The translations under genes were made by a program, and so were the position numbers. The notes beneath the pieces are model-generated. The model was not told the DNA's origin and did no database searches. It saw nothing but the letters and a program-made list of their open reading frames with translations. Source: Deltaproteobacteria bacterium (lineage in GTDB: Bacteria > Desulfobacterota > Binatia > Binatales > Binataceae). From it: DNA of 64,000 nt. Where the stretch lies: contig JAKBMB010000028.1 in the NCBI GenBank assembly GCA_021831785.1, positions 62,001 to 126,000 on the forward strand. The letters run 5' to 3'. How positions within the stretch are numbered: the first letter of the stretch is position 1; the number at the start of each line of letters is the position of its first letter. Positions 8,228-15,907 of this stretch are shown here, piece after piece.

Positions 8228-8470
8228 TTAGCCCTGAAGCGAAAATAAATCTTAGTGGGGCGGGCCGGAGCCTGCTCTGAGCGAAGCCGAAGAATGCCCG
8301 CCCGTGCCCAGCGCGGGCAGGGCCGCCCGCGCCACCGAGGCCCGCGGACCGGGCAACCTCCAACGCACCAAAAACCCGCAGGCCGGTCCTCTGCCTTTCG
8401 GGTATGGCACCGGCATAGGGCGCGGACTTCCGAGTCTTCATCGATGAAGTTATTTTCGCTTCAGGGTTAG
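8228..8470. mobile_element. MITE-like element with 17-bp terminal inverted repeats and TTAG target duplication
   Basis: CCCTGAAGCGAAAATAA (8232-8248) and its exact reverse complement TTATTTTCGCTTCAGGG (8450-8466) bound a 235-bp stretch. Both ends are flanked by the same four bases TTAG (8228-8231 and 8467-8470). The interior carries no protein. It contains a GC-rich hairpin near 8300 (TGCCC/GGGCA), a motif close to 8272-8295 (CTGCTCTGAGCGAAGCCGAAG), and a 14-bp palindrome CTTCATCGATGAAG (about 8437-8450). Size, perfect ends and target-site duplication fit a non-autonomous element mobilised in trans. TTAG fits the YTAR target described for some IS5-family elements, but no transposase is present to confirm that. 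Confidence 0.7.
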
Positions 8471-8490
8471 CAGGTTGCGGAAAAAGCCGC

Positions 8491-9525
8491 CTAGACTTCG
8501 CTCGTGCCGAGCCGCTCGCCTTCGGAGAGCGGCAGTGGGAAATGGATTCGCTCCGTGGCAACGCTTAAGAGCTCGACCTTCGCGCCGCTCCGTTCAAAGG
8601 CGTCGATTATCTCTTCGACCAGCCATTCGGGCGATGAGGCGCTGGCCGTCAGTCCCAGCGTGCGGACACCGCTGAGCATTTCAGGCCTTAGATCGCGGAT
8701 TGAATCGACCAGGTAAGAGGACGTCCCGTGCGCCCGCGCCACTTCCACCAAACGGCTGGCGTTCGAGCTTTGCGGCGAGCCGACGACCAGAATCGCGTCG
8801 GCGAGCTGCGCGAGTTCCTTGACCGCATTTTGGCGGTTTTGAGTCGCGTAGCAAATATCGTCGCTTTTAGGCGTAATCAGTTCGGGAAAGCGACGCTTGA
8901 GCGCTTCGATGATGTGCCGGGTGTCATCGATACTCAATGTGGTTTGCGTCACCGCGGCAACGCGAGCCGCATCCGGCACCTGTAAGGCCAACGCCTCTTG
9001 CTCGTTGCCCACCAACAACACCTGACCCGGCGCGACGCCCAAGGTTCCCTTCACTTCCTCATGGCCGGCATGTCCCACCAGAATCACGGTTCGGCCCTCG
9101 CGCGCGTATCGCTCGACTTCCAGATGCACCTTGGTCACCAGCGGGCAGGTGGCGTCGATTACCTTGAGCGCGCGCTCTTTGGCACGCTCCCACTCGCTGG
9201 GCGCGACGCCATGCGCGCTGAAGATCACGCGCTGGCCGCTCGGCACTTCGTCAAGGTTCTCGACGAACACCGCGCCTTCGGCTTCCAGCGCTTCGAGCAC
9301 GAAGCGGTTGTGAACAATCTGATGCCTCACATAAAGCGGCCGCCCGTAGACGCCGAGCGCCGAGCGCACGGCTTGCACCGCGCGCTCCACCCCGGCGCAA
9401 AAGCCGCGCGGTTGCGCAAGCAAGATCTTTTCGACCGTATGGCCGGCAAAAACACTCGACGCTTCAGAACTCGGATTTGTTCGTTTGGTTGACAATATTC
9501 TTTCGCCCGCGTTGATTTCGTTCAC
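8491..9525 (-). CDS. ispH: 4-hydroxy-3-methylbut-2-enyl diphosphate reductase
   Basis: The last step of the MEP isoprenoid pathway: an iron-sulfur enzyme that converts HMBPP to IPP and DMAPP. The three conserved cluster cysteines are visible in PRGFCAGVERA (C43), DATCPLVTKVH (C127) and SDDICYATQNRQ (about 223), along with the substrate-binding SSNASRLVEVA. At 344 residues it is longer than the usual 310-320 because of an N-terminal extension of about 30. The listed start is GTG, and a TTG at residue 11 is an alternative. It is transcribed alone on the minus strand, with the MITE-like element immediately downstream. Confidence 0.95.
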   Translation of the reverse strand: MNEINAGERILSTKRTNPSSEASSVFAGHTVEKILLAQPRGFCAGVERAVQAVRSALGVYGRPLYVRHQIVHNRFVLEALEAEGAVFVENLDEVPSGQRVIFSAHGVAPSEWERAKERALKVIDATCPLVTKVHLEVERYAREGRTVILVGHAGHEEVKGTLGVAPGQVLLVGNEQEALALQVPDAARVAAVTQTTLSIDDTRHIIEALKRRFPELITPKSDDICYATQNRQNAVKELAQLADAILVVGSPQSSNASRLVEVARAHGTSSYLVDSIRDLRPEMLSGVRTLGLTASASSPEWLVEEIIDAFERSGAKVELLSVATERIHFPLPLSEGERLGTSEV

Positions 9526-9627
9526 GTTAAGCGCCGCAAGCCGGATCGGCTGTCGTTCACCACAAGCTAAAGATTCTCTCGACTCGCCCCCCCGGTCAGA
9601 CCAGCCGGGTTCGGCTGCGGCCGCGCC

Positions 9628-10347
9628 CTAGTTGCCAACGGCGCGGCTTAAGCGCGGCGGATGAGAAGTCTGGCATCCGACCCAAAGCTCGCCGCCTTCG
9701 AAATGCTCTTTTTTCCAAATCGGCGCGGCTTCCTTGACGCGGTCGATGGCAAACCGGCACGCGTCGAAGGCCGGCGCGCGATGCGCCGCGCAGACGGCGA
9801 TCGCCACCGAAGCCTCGCCGAGCTCCACCACGCCGACACGGTGGCGCATCGCAATCCTGAGAATGCGGAACCGCCGGCCGGCATCGACCGCGATCTTGCG
9901 CATCTCGCGCAGCGCCATCGGCAAGTACGCGTCGTACTCCAGCCGCACTACGCGCCGGCCGGCATTTTCTTCGCGCGTACTGCCGACAAACGTCACCACG
10001 GCGCCGGCCGCGCGGCAGGCCACTTCGCATTCGAGCGCGCCAACGTCAATCGGTTCACTGCCGATCGCCACTGTACCCACCCATGGCTCGCCGCCCTCGA
10101 CACCGCCGCTTACCGGCGGAATGAAGGCCACTTCGTCGCCGTCGCGCGGCTTAAACTCAGGCGTGACGTATTCATAATTGACCGCGCACGAGACCGCATC
10201 GCGCGCCTGCATTAGAGCCGGAAACTCTTCGCCGAGCCGGCGCCAGATCTGGCCGATCGTAGCGCCGTCGGGAAACTCGCGCTCCAGCTCGCCGGCTTTG
10301 GCGCGCTCGCGCAGCACGGCGAACAGCTTCACCGTCACCCGCATCAT
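9628..10347 (-). CDS. Fused molybdopterin synthase MoaD-MoaE
   Basis: A 239-residue protein carrying both molybdopterin synthase subunits, which insert two sulfurs into cyclic pyranopterin monophosphate. Residues 1-80 are MoaD (ubiquitin fold, VTVKLFAVLRERA to the GDEVAFIPPVSGG end). Residues from about 88 are MoaE (VAIGSEPIDVGAL, the TFVGSTREEN arginine motif, VKEAAPIWKKEHF with catalytic lysines). The MoaD Gly-Gly that must be thiocarboxylated is internal here, as in mycobacterial MoaX, which is cleaved after it. I chose the ATG at 10347 because it overlaps the moaB stop (ATGA); a longer frame reaching 10413 would overlap moaB further. Cytoplasmic. Confidence 0.9.
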   Translation of the reverse strand: MMRVTVKLFAVLRERAKAGELEREFPDGATIGQIWRRLGEEFPALMQARDAVSCAVNYEYVTPEFKPRDGDEVAFIPPVSGGVEGGEPWVGTVAIGSEPIDVGALECEVACRAAGAVVTFVGSTREENAGRRVVRLEYDAYLPMALREMRKIAVDAGRRFRILRIAMRHRVGVVELGEASVAIAVCAAHRAPAFDACRFAIDRVKEAAPIWKKEHFEGGELWVGCQTSHPPRLSRAVGN

Positions 10348-10844
10348 AGGTTCAAAAGGTACGCGATATGGCCCAACTCGGGCAAGAGCAGCTTTTCCAT
10401 CGCCAAGCGGCAAGCTTTAGGCGAGCCGGGCAATGACACCACGAGCTTGCCGGCGCTAATCCCGGCCGTCGCGCGGCTGAGGAAGGCCGCGGGCCCGATT
10501 TCCTTATAGGACAACATCCGAAACAACTCGCCAAACCCCTCCAGCTCCTTGTCGAGCAGCCGGCGAATAGCTTCAAACGTGGTGTCGCGCGCGGCGATAC
10601 CGGTGCCGCCGCTGATGATGACACCGTCGAGCGCCGGCAAGCGCCGCTGGACCGCGCTGGCGATTTGCTGCGGGTCATCCGGTAGCATCTCGTAGTGCGC
10701 GGCCTGATGTCCCGCGTTGAGGAGCAGCTCGATGATAAGTTTGCCGCTTTCGTCCGACTCCGGCGTTCGCGTGTCACTGGCCGTGATCACACCGAGCCTA
10801 AGCCCGCGCTTGGCGGAAAGATGATGATGTTCGGGAGTCGGCAT
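10344..10844 (-). CDS. moaB: Molybdenum cofactor biosynthesis protein MoaB/MogA
   Basis: A 166-residue MoCF-domain protein that adenylates molybdopterin before molybdate insertion. Seen: SAKRGLRLGVITASDTRT at the N terminus, the signature DGVIISGGTGIAARD (about residues 75-89), and LPGSPKACRLAMEKLLLPEL near the C terminus. MoaB and MogA cannot be told apart safely by eye; the short single-domain length suits either. The stop codon overlaps the start of the moaD-moaE fusion by four bases, so the two are probably co-translated as a cofactor operon. Other moa genes (moaA, moaC, moeA) are not in the window. Confidence 0.9.
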   Translation of the reverse strand: MPTPEHHHLSAKRGLRLGVITASDTRTPESDESGKLIIELLLNAGHQAAHYEMLPDDPQQIASAVQRRLPALDGVIISGGTGIAARDTTFEAIRRLLDKELEGFGELFRMLSYKEIGPAAFLSRATAGISAGKLVVSLPGSPKACRLAMEKLLLPELGHIAYLLNL

Positions 10845-10937
10845 GGCGCAGAAGTCTTGGCGTACAGAAAAACCGCGCGGGCGGCCGAGCCCGCGAATAC
10901 CTGCCCCGGCCTATCGCGCGAGCTTGCGGCGGCGAGT

Positions 10938-11141
10938 TTAGCGCAGCCGGAGGTTGAATGCCTGGCGCCCTTTTTCGCCGGCCTTTACGTCGAACTGGAC
11001 CTCGCTTCCCTCGCGCAGGTCCTCGAAGTAGAGCTTGGGTGAAAGCCGCGAGCGATGGAAGAAGACCTCGTCGCCACCGTCGTCAGGGGTTATAAAGCCA
11101 AAGCCTTTATCCTTGACGATTTTCTTTACCGTACCATACAT
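10938..11141 (-). CDS. Cold-shock-domain protein
   Basis: A 67-residue OB-fold RNA-binding protein. It has both RNP motifs: KGFGFITPD (RNP1, about residues 12-20) and VFFHRSRL (RNP2, about 26-33). The spacer after RNP2 is long and charged (SPKLYFEDLREGSEVQF), differing from E. coli CspA and closer to the variant small cold-shock proteins of deltaproteobacteria. GGAG lies upstream of the ATG (complement). It probably acts as an RNA chaperone; a cold response cannot be inferred. Monocistronic, transcribed away from the small gene at 11434. Confidence 0.9.
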   Translation of the reverse strand: MYGTVKKIVKDKGFGFITPDDGGDEVFFHRSRLSPKLYFEDLREGSEVQFDVKAGEKGRQAFNLRLR

Positions 11142-11433
11142 CGTTGTCTCCGCAGCGTCCGCGCCGTTGCGGTCCGGACCGCGACGACAGTCCTTAAGTA
11201 TCCCAGAGCGATGCTCTTGCCTTCAAGTCAGCCGCTTGGAAGATTACTGGACACGAGCACTCGCGAGGATCGAGCGGCGCTACCCCCGGGTTGTTGAGTT
11301 TTGCGGATCGGCTTCAATCGCCACCGCCGTGTCGCCGATGCGCCAAGCGAACGGACGAGTCTTGCGCGCGCGGCGAAAACTCGCCGCCGCATAGTCCGAG
11401 AACATGCGCCGGCGCGCACGCTGAGGCAAGCTG

Positions 11434-11658
11434 ATGACGCGCGTGACGCTTAGAGAGATTGAAAGAATTTTCGAGATCACCGACGCTTTGGGCCTCTCGC
11501 GCGAGGCCTTGGTAATTCCGCTGCGCCCGCGACATCCCGGCAGCGTCCGCAAGCTCGCCAACGGGACTTACGAGATCGTGGTGGACGCGCAGGCGGACTT
11601 CGATCAATGGCTTAACTGGTTGCGCTCTCGGCTGTCGGAGGTGGCGGCAGCGGGCTGA
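11434..11658 (+). CDS. Small conserved-looking hypothetical protein
   Basis: 74 residues of unknown function. The first half is amphipathic (VTLREIERIFEITDALGLSR). The second half (RKLANGTYEIVVDAQADFDQW, then LNWLRSRL) looks like a compact beta-hairpin plus helix seen in small proteins of uncertain role. Codon use and composition look coding rather than like the shadow frames nearby. GAGGCAAGCTG precedes the ATG. Its last 47 bases overlap the end of the biotin carrier gene on the other strand, unusual in a region with spare intergenic DNA. It could still be a chance frame. Confidence 0.5.
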   Translation: MTRVTLREIERIFEITDALGLSREALVIPLRPRHPGSVRKLANGTYEIVVDAQADFDQWLNWLRSRLSEVAAAG

Positions 11659-12151
11659 GTTCGATCAGCACGCTGCCGGCTTCGACCTGCGCGCCGACGA
11701 CAGCCCGCACGCTGACGACCGTGGCCGGAAACTCCGCGCTGAGCACGGTCTCCATCTTCATTGCCTCAAGCACCACCAGCGGCTGACCGCTTTGGACTGT
11801 CGCGCCCTGGTCAACGAGGATTTTTACGACCCGTCCCGGCATCGGCGCCACAACCTCCGGCTCCGAGGCGTCAGAAACGCGCCGCCTGACTGCATCAGCT
11901 TCGCTCGCCGTGAACACAAAACTATGCGGCCCGACGGCGACTAATATGACATCGCCAACTTGCTGCGCAAAAACATGATGGCGCTGCTCGCCGCCGCTTA
12001 GAAGGAGCGTGCCGTCAGCTAGGCGCGTAAGCTCGACTTCAAGCGTTTTCGCTCCTATACGAGCGTGCGCCCTCGTCTCGCCGACGCGTTCGACTTCTAT
12101 TTCCAGGTCTTCGTTTTTCCCGCGCTGCCTTAGCTTCATCGTGGCGCTCAC
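11612..12151 (-). CDS. Biotin carboxyl carrier subunit of an acyl-CoA carboxylase
   Basis: A 179-residue protein with a C-terminal biotinyl domain. The biotin-accepting lysine is in VLEAMKMETVLSAE, preceded by VVAPMPGRVVKILVDQGATV. The N-terminal 80 residues resemble the linker/BT region of propionyl- or methylcrotonyl-CoA carboxylase alpha chains rather than the Ala/Pro-rich linker of AccB, so a propionyl/acyl-CoA carboxylase role is more likely than fatty-acid AccB. Starts are GTG 12151 or ATG 12139. The biotin carboxylase lies immediately upstream on the same strand. No carboxyltransferase gene is nearby, so the complex must be completed from elsewhere. Confidence 0.85.
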   Translation of the reverse strand: MSATMKLRQRGKNEDLEIEVERVGETRAHARIGAKTLEVELTRLADGTLLLSGGEQRHHVFAQQVGDVILVAVGPHSFVFTASEADAVRRRVSDASEPEVVAPMPGRVVKILVDQGATVQSGQPLVVLEAMKMETVLSAEFPATVVSVRAVVGAQVEAGSVLIELSPLPPPPTAESATS

Positions 12152-12213
12152 TTTAAGTACGCCTGAAGCACGCCCGCTCAGCGCCCGCTCGTCTTACGGC
12201 GCGCAGCCGCCGC

Positions 12214-13704
12214 TCACCTGCTCCACGGCGAAAAGCGGGCAAGCTCGCGCCAGGGCGAGCGCTCGGGCTGCGTGCGCGCGTCTTGGCGCACGCCGCGGCC
12301 GTCCGAGGACGCCGTTTGACGCGCCAGAGCGGCCGCCACCAGAGCTATTTCGACCTGCTCTTGCGCCGGACGCCACGCGGCAAAATGCTCCGCGATAAGG
12401 CGCGTCGAAAGCTCGCCGGCGGCGAAAGGCGCGCTGCGCACGACGTCGCGCAGAAACCCGGCCGTATGCGTCACGCCGGCGAGCACAAACTCCTCCAGCG
12501 CGCGCGCCATTCGCCGGCGCGCCTGCTCGCGCTCCTCGCCCCAGGTGATCACTTTGGCCAGCAGTCCGTCGTAAAAACTGGTGACCTCAACTCCGCTGGC
12601 CAGCCATGTATCGACGCGTACGCCCGGCCCTGCCGGCTGCTGGAAGTAGAGTACTTTGCCGGCGGCGGGGCGGAAGTCGGCCTCGGCGTCTTCGGCGTAC
12701 ACGCGACATTCCATCGCGTGGCCGCGCGGCCGCCGGCGCTGCTCGACCCGCTCGCCCATCGCAAGCTTTAACTGTTCAGCCACCAGGTCGCAGCCGAAGC
12801 GCAACTCGCTTACCGGATGCTCCACTTGAAGACGAGCGTTCACTTCCAGGAAGTAAAACTCGCGGCCGTCGAGCAGGAACTCGATGGTTCCCGCGTTGAC
12901 ATAGTTAGCGCGAGCGGCAAGCTTGATAGCCGCCTCGGCGATCTGCGATCTTAAGCCGTCGTCGAGCGCCGGAGATGGCGCCTCTTCGATGAGTTTCTGA
13001 TGGCGCCGCTGAACCGAACATTCGCGCTCCCCCAGAGCGACCACGCGGCCGTGCTGGTCGGCGAGAATTTGCACCTCGAGATGGCGCGGACGGGCGAGGT
13101 ATTTTTCCAGATATACGCGGCCGTCGCCGAACGCGGCCGTGGCCTCGCGCGCGCCCGCCTCCAGCGCCTGCTCAAGCTCCGACTCGCTGCGCGCCACGCG
13201 CATGCCGCGGCCGCCGCCGCCGGCTGCCGCTTTGACTAGCACCGGATAACCGATATCGGCGGCGAGCGCGCGCGCCGCGCTTAGGCTATCAGGCGCGGCC
13301 CCCGGCACGAGTGGAACTCCCAGCTCAAGCGCCATCTTTCGCGCCGCCAGCTTGTCGCCTACCGCAGCCAAGACCGGCGCCGGCGGGCCGACGAAGATTA
13401 ACCCAGCTTCGGCCACGGCGCGCGCGAACGGCGCCTGCTCGGAAAGAAAGCCGTAGCCCGGATGAATCGCGTCGGCGCCGGATTTGAGCGCCGCTGCCAA
13501 AATGGACTCGATGCTGAGATAGCTTCGCGCCGCTTCAGCCGGACCGATGGGAAGGGCGTCGTCGGCAGCAGCGACATGGGCCGCACCGGCGTCAGCCTGG
13601 GAGTAAACCGCAACGGTCTTAAGACCCATCGCCTGGGCGCTGCGAATGATGCGCAGAGCGATCTCACCGCGATTTGCAATCAGAAGCCGCCTGATACGTC
13701 TCAT
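12214..13704 (-). CDS. Biotin carboxylase subunit of an acyl-CoA carboxylase
   Basis: An ATP-grasp enzyme that carboxylates biotin on the carrier protein. From the ATG at 13704 it has 496 residues and begins RRIRRLLIANRGEIALRIIR, the usual family start; an open frame extends to 13767 but adds no conserved sequence. Seen: the ATP-binding glycine loop KAAAGGGGRGMRVA, the active-site ERECSVQRRHQKLIEEAPSP, and NARLQVEHPVSE. The C-terminal 50 residues (QVEIALVAAALARQ) match the extension of propionyl-CoA carboxylase alpha subunits. It is followed 62 bases later by the biotin carrier gene. Together they are a split version of the usual fused alpha chain. Confidence 0.93.
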   Translation of the reverse strand: MRRIRRLLIANRGEIALRIIRSAQAMGLKTVAVYSQADAGAAHVAAADDALPIGPAEAARSYLSIESILAAALKSGADAIHPGYGFLSEQAPFARAVAEAGLIFVGPPAPVLAAVGDKLAARKMALELGVPLVPGAAPDSLSAARALAADIGYPVLVKAAAGGGGRGMRVARSESELEQALEAGAREATAAFGDGRVYLEKYLARPRHLEVQILADQHGRVVALGERECSVQRRHQKLIEEAPSPALDDGLRSQIAEAAIKLAARANYVNAGTIEFLLDGREFYFLEVNARLQVEHPVSELRFGCDLVAEQLKLAMGERVEQRRRPRGHAMECRVYAEDAEADFRPAAGKVLYFQQPAGPGVRVDTWLASGVEVTSFYDGLLAKVITWGEEREQARRRMARALEEFVLAGVTHTAGFLRDVVRSAPFAAGELSTRLIAEHFAAWRPAQEQVEIALVAAALARQTASSDGRGVRQDARTQPERSPWRELARFSPWSR

Positions 13705-14033
13705 GGGCTCGCGCACCGCCATGCCGCGCGCCGGAGCGCCGGACAAGCTGCCCGCCCAAGCTTCCAAGTGTTTGACAAACGCCTCGCGGCCGCTAATGGC
13801 GCCCGCGCTGGGTCTCAGGCTTGCGCCTTGCGCTGCGCCTACACATGGATACCTTTGGCGCGAATAAATTTTTTTACTCTACCGTCGAAAAAGCATTGAT
13901 CGAGATTTCAAATTGACTATCTTGAGACGCTGAGGAGTTTCTCCACCCTGGTCTTCAACCGGCCGAGGGTGGGCGTATCAAGGGCACTTTAATCACCAAG
14001 GGTATTTTCTGCATGAGGGAGCTTTAGGATTAG

Positions 14034-14249
14034 ATGACGCACAACGGAACCGTGCTTCGCACCGTCTACGACTTCCCGGTCGCTGCGCACATTTGCAGCG
14101 ACGGCACCGTTCATTACACCAGGCTCGTCCGGCGCGCCGGCAGCGAGCCGCAGGGTGTCTGTCACGACTGTAACATTACCTTCCAGTATAGAAAGCCTAA
14201 ACCCTCGCGCGTCAGGCATCCTAGCAGCCACGACGCGTCTCACTTCTAA
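14034..14249 (+). CDS. Small Cys/His-containing hypothetical protein
   Basis: 71 residues, function unknown. The order AHIC, then VHYTRLVRR, then GVCHDCNITFQY suggests a small zinc-binding fold with one Cys or His pair near residue 20 and a CHDC pair near 43-46. The C terminus is basic and His/Ser-rich. TTAGGA sits seven bases before the ATG. A short hairpin (CCACCCT 13943-13949 with AGGGTGG 13976-13982) lies in the leader. The opposite strand is also open here, so coding status rests on the Cys/His pattern and the ribosome site. Confidence 0.4.
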   Translation: MTHNGTVLRTVYDFPVAAHICSDGTVHYTRLVRRAGSEPQGVCHDCNITFQYRKPKPSRVRHPSSHDASHF

Positions 14250-14400
14250 ACCGTTCGGCCCGGCGCCGGTGCGCCCGGGTCAAAAAGCTCTCGGTCATAA
14301 GGTCTGCGGGCCGGCGCCGCACAGCGCGGCGCCGGCGGCGGCGCATCCGGGTCAAGGCCCGGTCGCGACGGGGAAAACTCGGGGCGCTCTCACCGTTAAA

Positions 14401-15510
14401 TCACTCGGTAAAGAGCGCCGCGAACTCTTCCGGCGACAAGGGCGGACGCCCCGCGGTTTCGAGGTTTTCGCGCACGTGAGCCGGCGATCTCATGCCGACG
14501 AGCGCCACGCCCACGCCAGGGCTGGAGCGCACGAACTGGATCGCGCGCTGTGCGTCGGTGCGCAGTTCGCCAAAGGCCGCCCTCAAGCGCTCCGGAAGCC
14601 CGCGCGTCAGGCGTCCCTGAAAAAGCGCCGCGCTGACGCATACCCCCACCTCCAGCTCTTGCGCTGCTTGGAATAGCGTGCGCGAGCGCCCGCCCACCTG
14701 CTGATTAGCGTGCGCGAGCGCCTCCGGCATTGCCAGGTTGTAGGGCAGTTGAATCACTGCGAAATGATGGCGCGGGCCGCCCACTTCGCGCGCTAGTTGG
14801 ACCATCTCTTCAAGCGATAGGTAGTCTCGGGCGTCGGGCGCGGCGCGATAGCCGCTCCAGGTGGCGGCGCCGTAAACGCCGATCTTCCGTTCGGCCACCT
14901 TGCGCTCAAGCAACTCAAAGGCCGCGCGCATCCGGCGCAAGAATTCCTGCCGGTCAACCGCCGCGAGCTGCGTCTCGGGATTGTGCAGATAATAGATGTC
15001 GATCGTCTCCAGGCCCAAGTTCCGGCGGCTCATCTCGAGCATCGCGTCGAGATATCCGGGCGCGATACAATGGCAGGACTCCACCCATTCGTCCGGCCGG
15101 ATCAGACCGGTGCGGATAAAGCGCTCTTCGATCTCGCGCGAAGGATTCCCGTCAAACGGGACAAAGCCGCCCTTGGTGGCAATTATCACTTGCTCGCGCG
15201 CCAGGCTTGCGCCGGCCACAAGCTGCGCGAGCACCTTGCCAATTACGCGCTCGCTGCGCTGCAACCGATAGTTGATCGCGCTGTCAACCAGATTAATTCC
15301 ACCGAGCAGCGCGGCCTTGAGCGCCTGCGCGTAAGCCTCATCGTCGCGCTCGTCGTCGCTGCCGAGGTAAGTTCCAAGACCGATCGAAGACGCCGGGATA
15401 TCCAAGAGCGGGCGGAAGTGATTGGGCAGCGCCGAAAAGCGCCGCGCGTAATCAGCGGCGGCTTGAGCCAAAGCGCGGCCTTTTATCACGTGGCTTTTCT
15501 CCCTGGCCAA
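14401..15510 (-). CDS. Aldo/keto reductase family oxidoreductase
   Basis: A 369-residue NADPH-type TIM-barrel reductase. Seen: SSIGLGTYLGS at the N terminus, the catalytic tyrosine region LVDSAINYRLQRSERVIGK (about residues 95-113), a lysine in VIIATKGGFVPF, and IDIYYLHNPETQL (about 191-203). Near the C terminus FVRSSPGVGVALVGMRSPAHV matches the cofactor-binding end of the family. It is longer than the typical 320 residues, with insertions around 115-160. The substrate is unknown. It stands alone; the promoter-like stretch on the far side serves the divergent IclR gene. Confidence 0.88.
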   Translation of the reverse strand: MAREKSHVIKGRALAQAAADYARRFSALPNHFRPLLDIPASSIGLGTYLGSDDERDDEAYAQALKAALLGGINLVDSAINYRLQRSERVIGKVLAQLVAGASLAREQVIIATKGGFVPFDGNPSREIEERFIRTGLIRPDEWVESCHCIAPGYLDAMLEMSRRNLGLETIDIYYLHNPETQLAAVDRQEFLRRMRAAFELLERKVAERKIGVYGAATWSGYRAAPDARDYLSLEEMVQLAREVGGPRHHFAVIQLPYNLAMPEALAHANQQVGGRSRTLFQAAQELEVGVCVSAALFQGRLTRGLPERLRAAFGELRTDAQRAIQFVRSSPGVGVALVGMRSPAHVRENLETAGRPPLSPEEFAALFTE

Positions 15511-15907
15511 AAGGCCGGTTGAGGGTTAGCTGTCGCTCGTCGCCGCGCGCGTAGGCCGAAGCCGCGCGCTACCAATCACCGATCGCCTCAGAAACCGCCG
15601 GCCATCATCCATCATATCGCACAGCGCCGACAAATCACGCTTTCTTAAGGATCGCGCTAAGCCCTCACCAGAGATCCGGCTATGGCAGCCGTTAGCGACT
15701 CCTTCGAACTTACGTTTGATCGAGTTGACACATCATTGTTGCTCTACGGGCGGGCGATCTGTGGCCGTTTAAGAACCAGAACCGGCGGGTTGACACCTTG
15801 AACCTGGGACGATTAGATTAAAACAGTTTTTCACGGCGTGCGACGGTTTAGCTGCCGGCCGAGAGAAAGAGACCGAAGCACGTGCCGGCAGGTCAAGGAA
15901 GAAAACT
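15511..15907. other. Intergenic region between divergent aldo/keto reductase and IclR genes
   Basis: 397 bases without a gene. It includes AT-richer DNA from 15600 to 15830 and two TTGACA hexamers (15724-15729 and 15790-15795). It probably carries the promoters of both divergent genes and, by analogy with other IclR regulators, an operator. No repeat or RNA gene was recognised. Confidence 0.6.
15790..15819 (+). promoter_or_regulatory. Candidate sigma-70 promoter of the IclR-family gene
   Basis: TTGACA (15790-15795), an 18-base spacer, then TAGATT (15814-15819; four of six matches to TATAAT). It lies about 90 bases before the IclR start. The -35 is perfect; the -10 is weak, so activation or autoregulation is possible. 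Confidence 0.4.
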
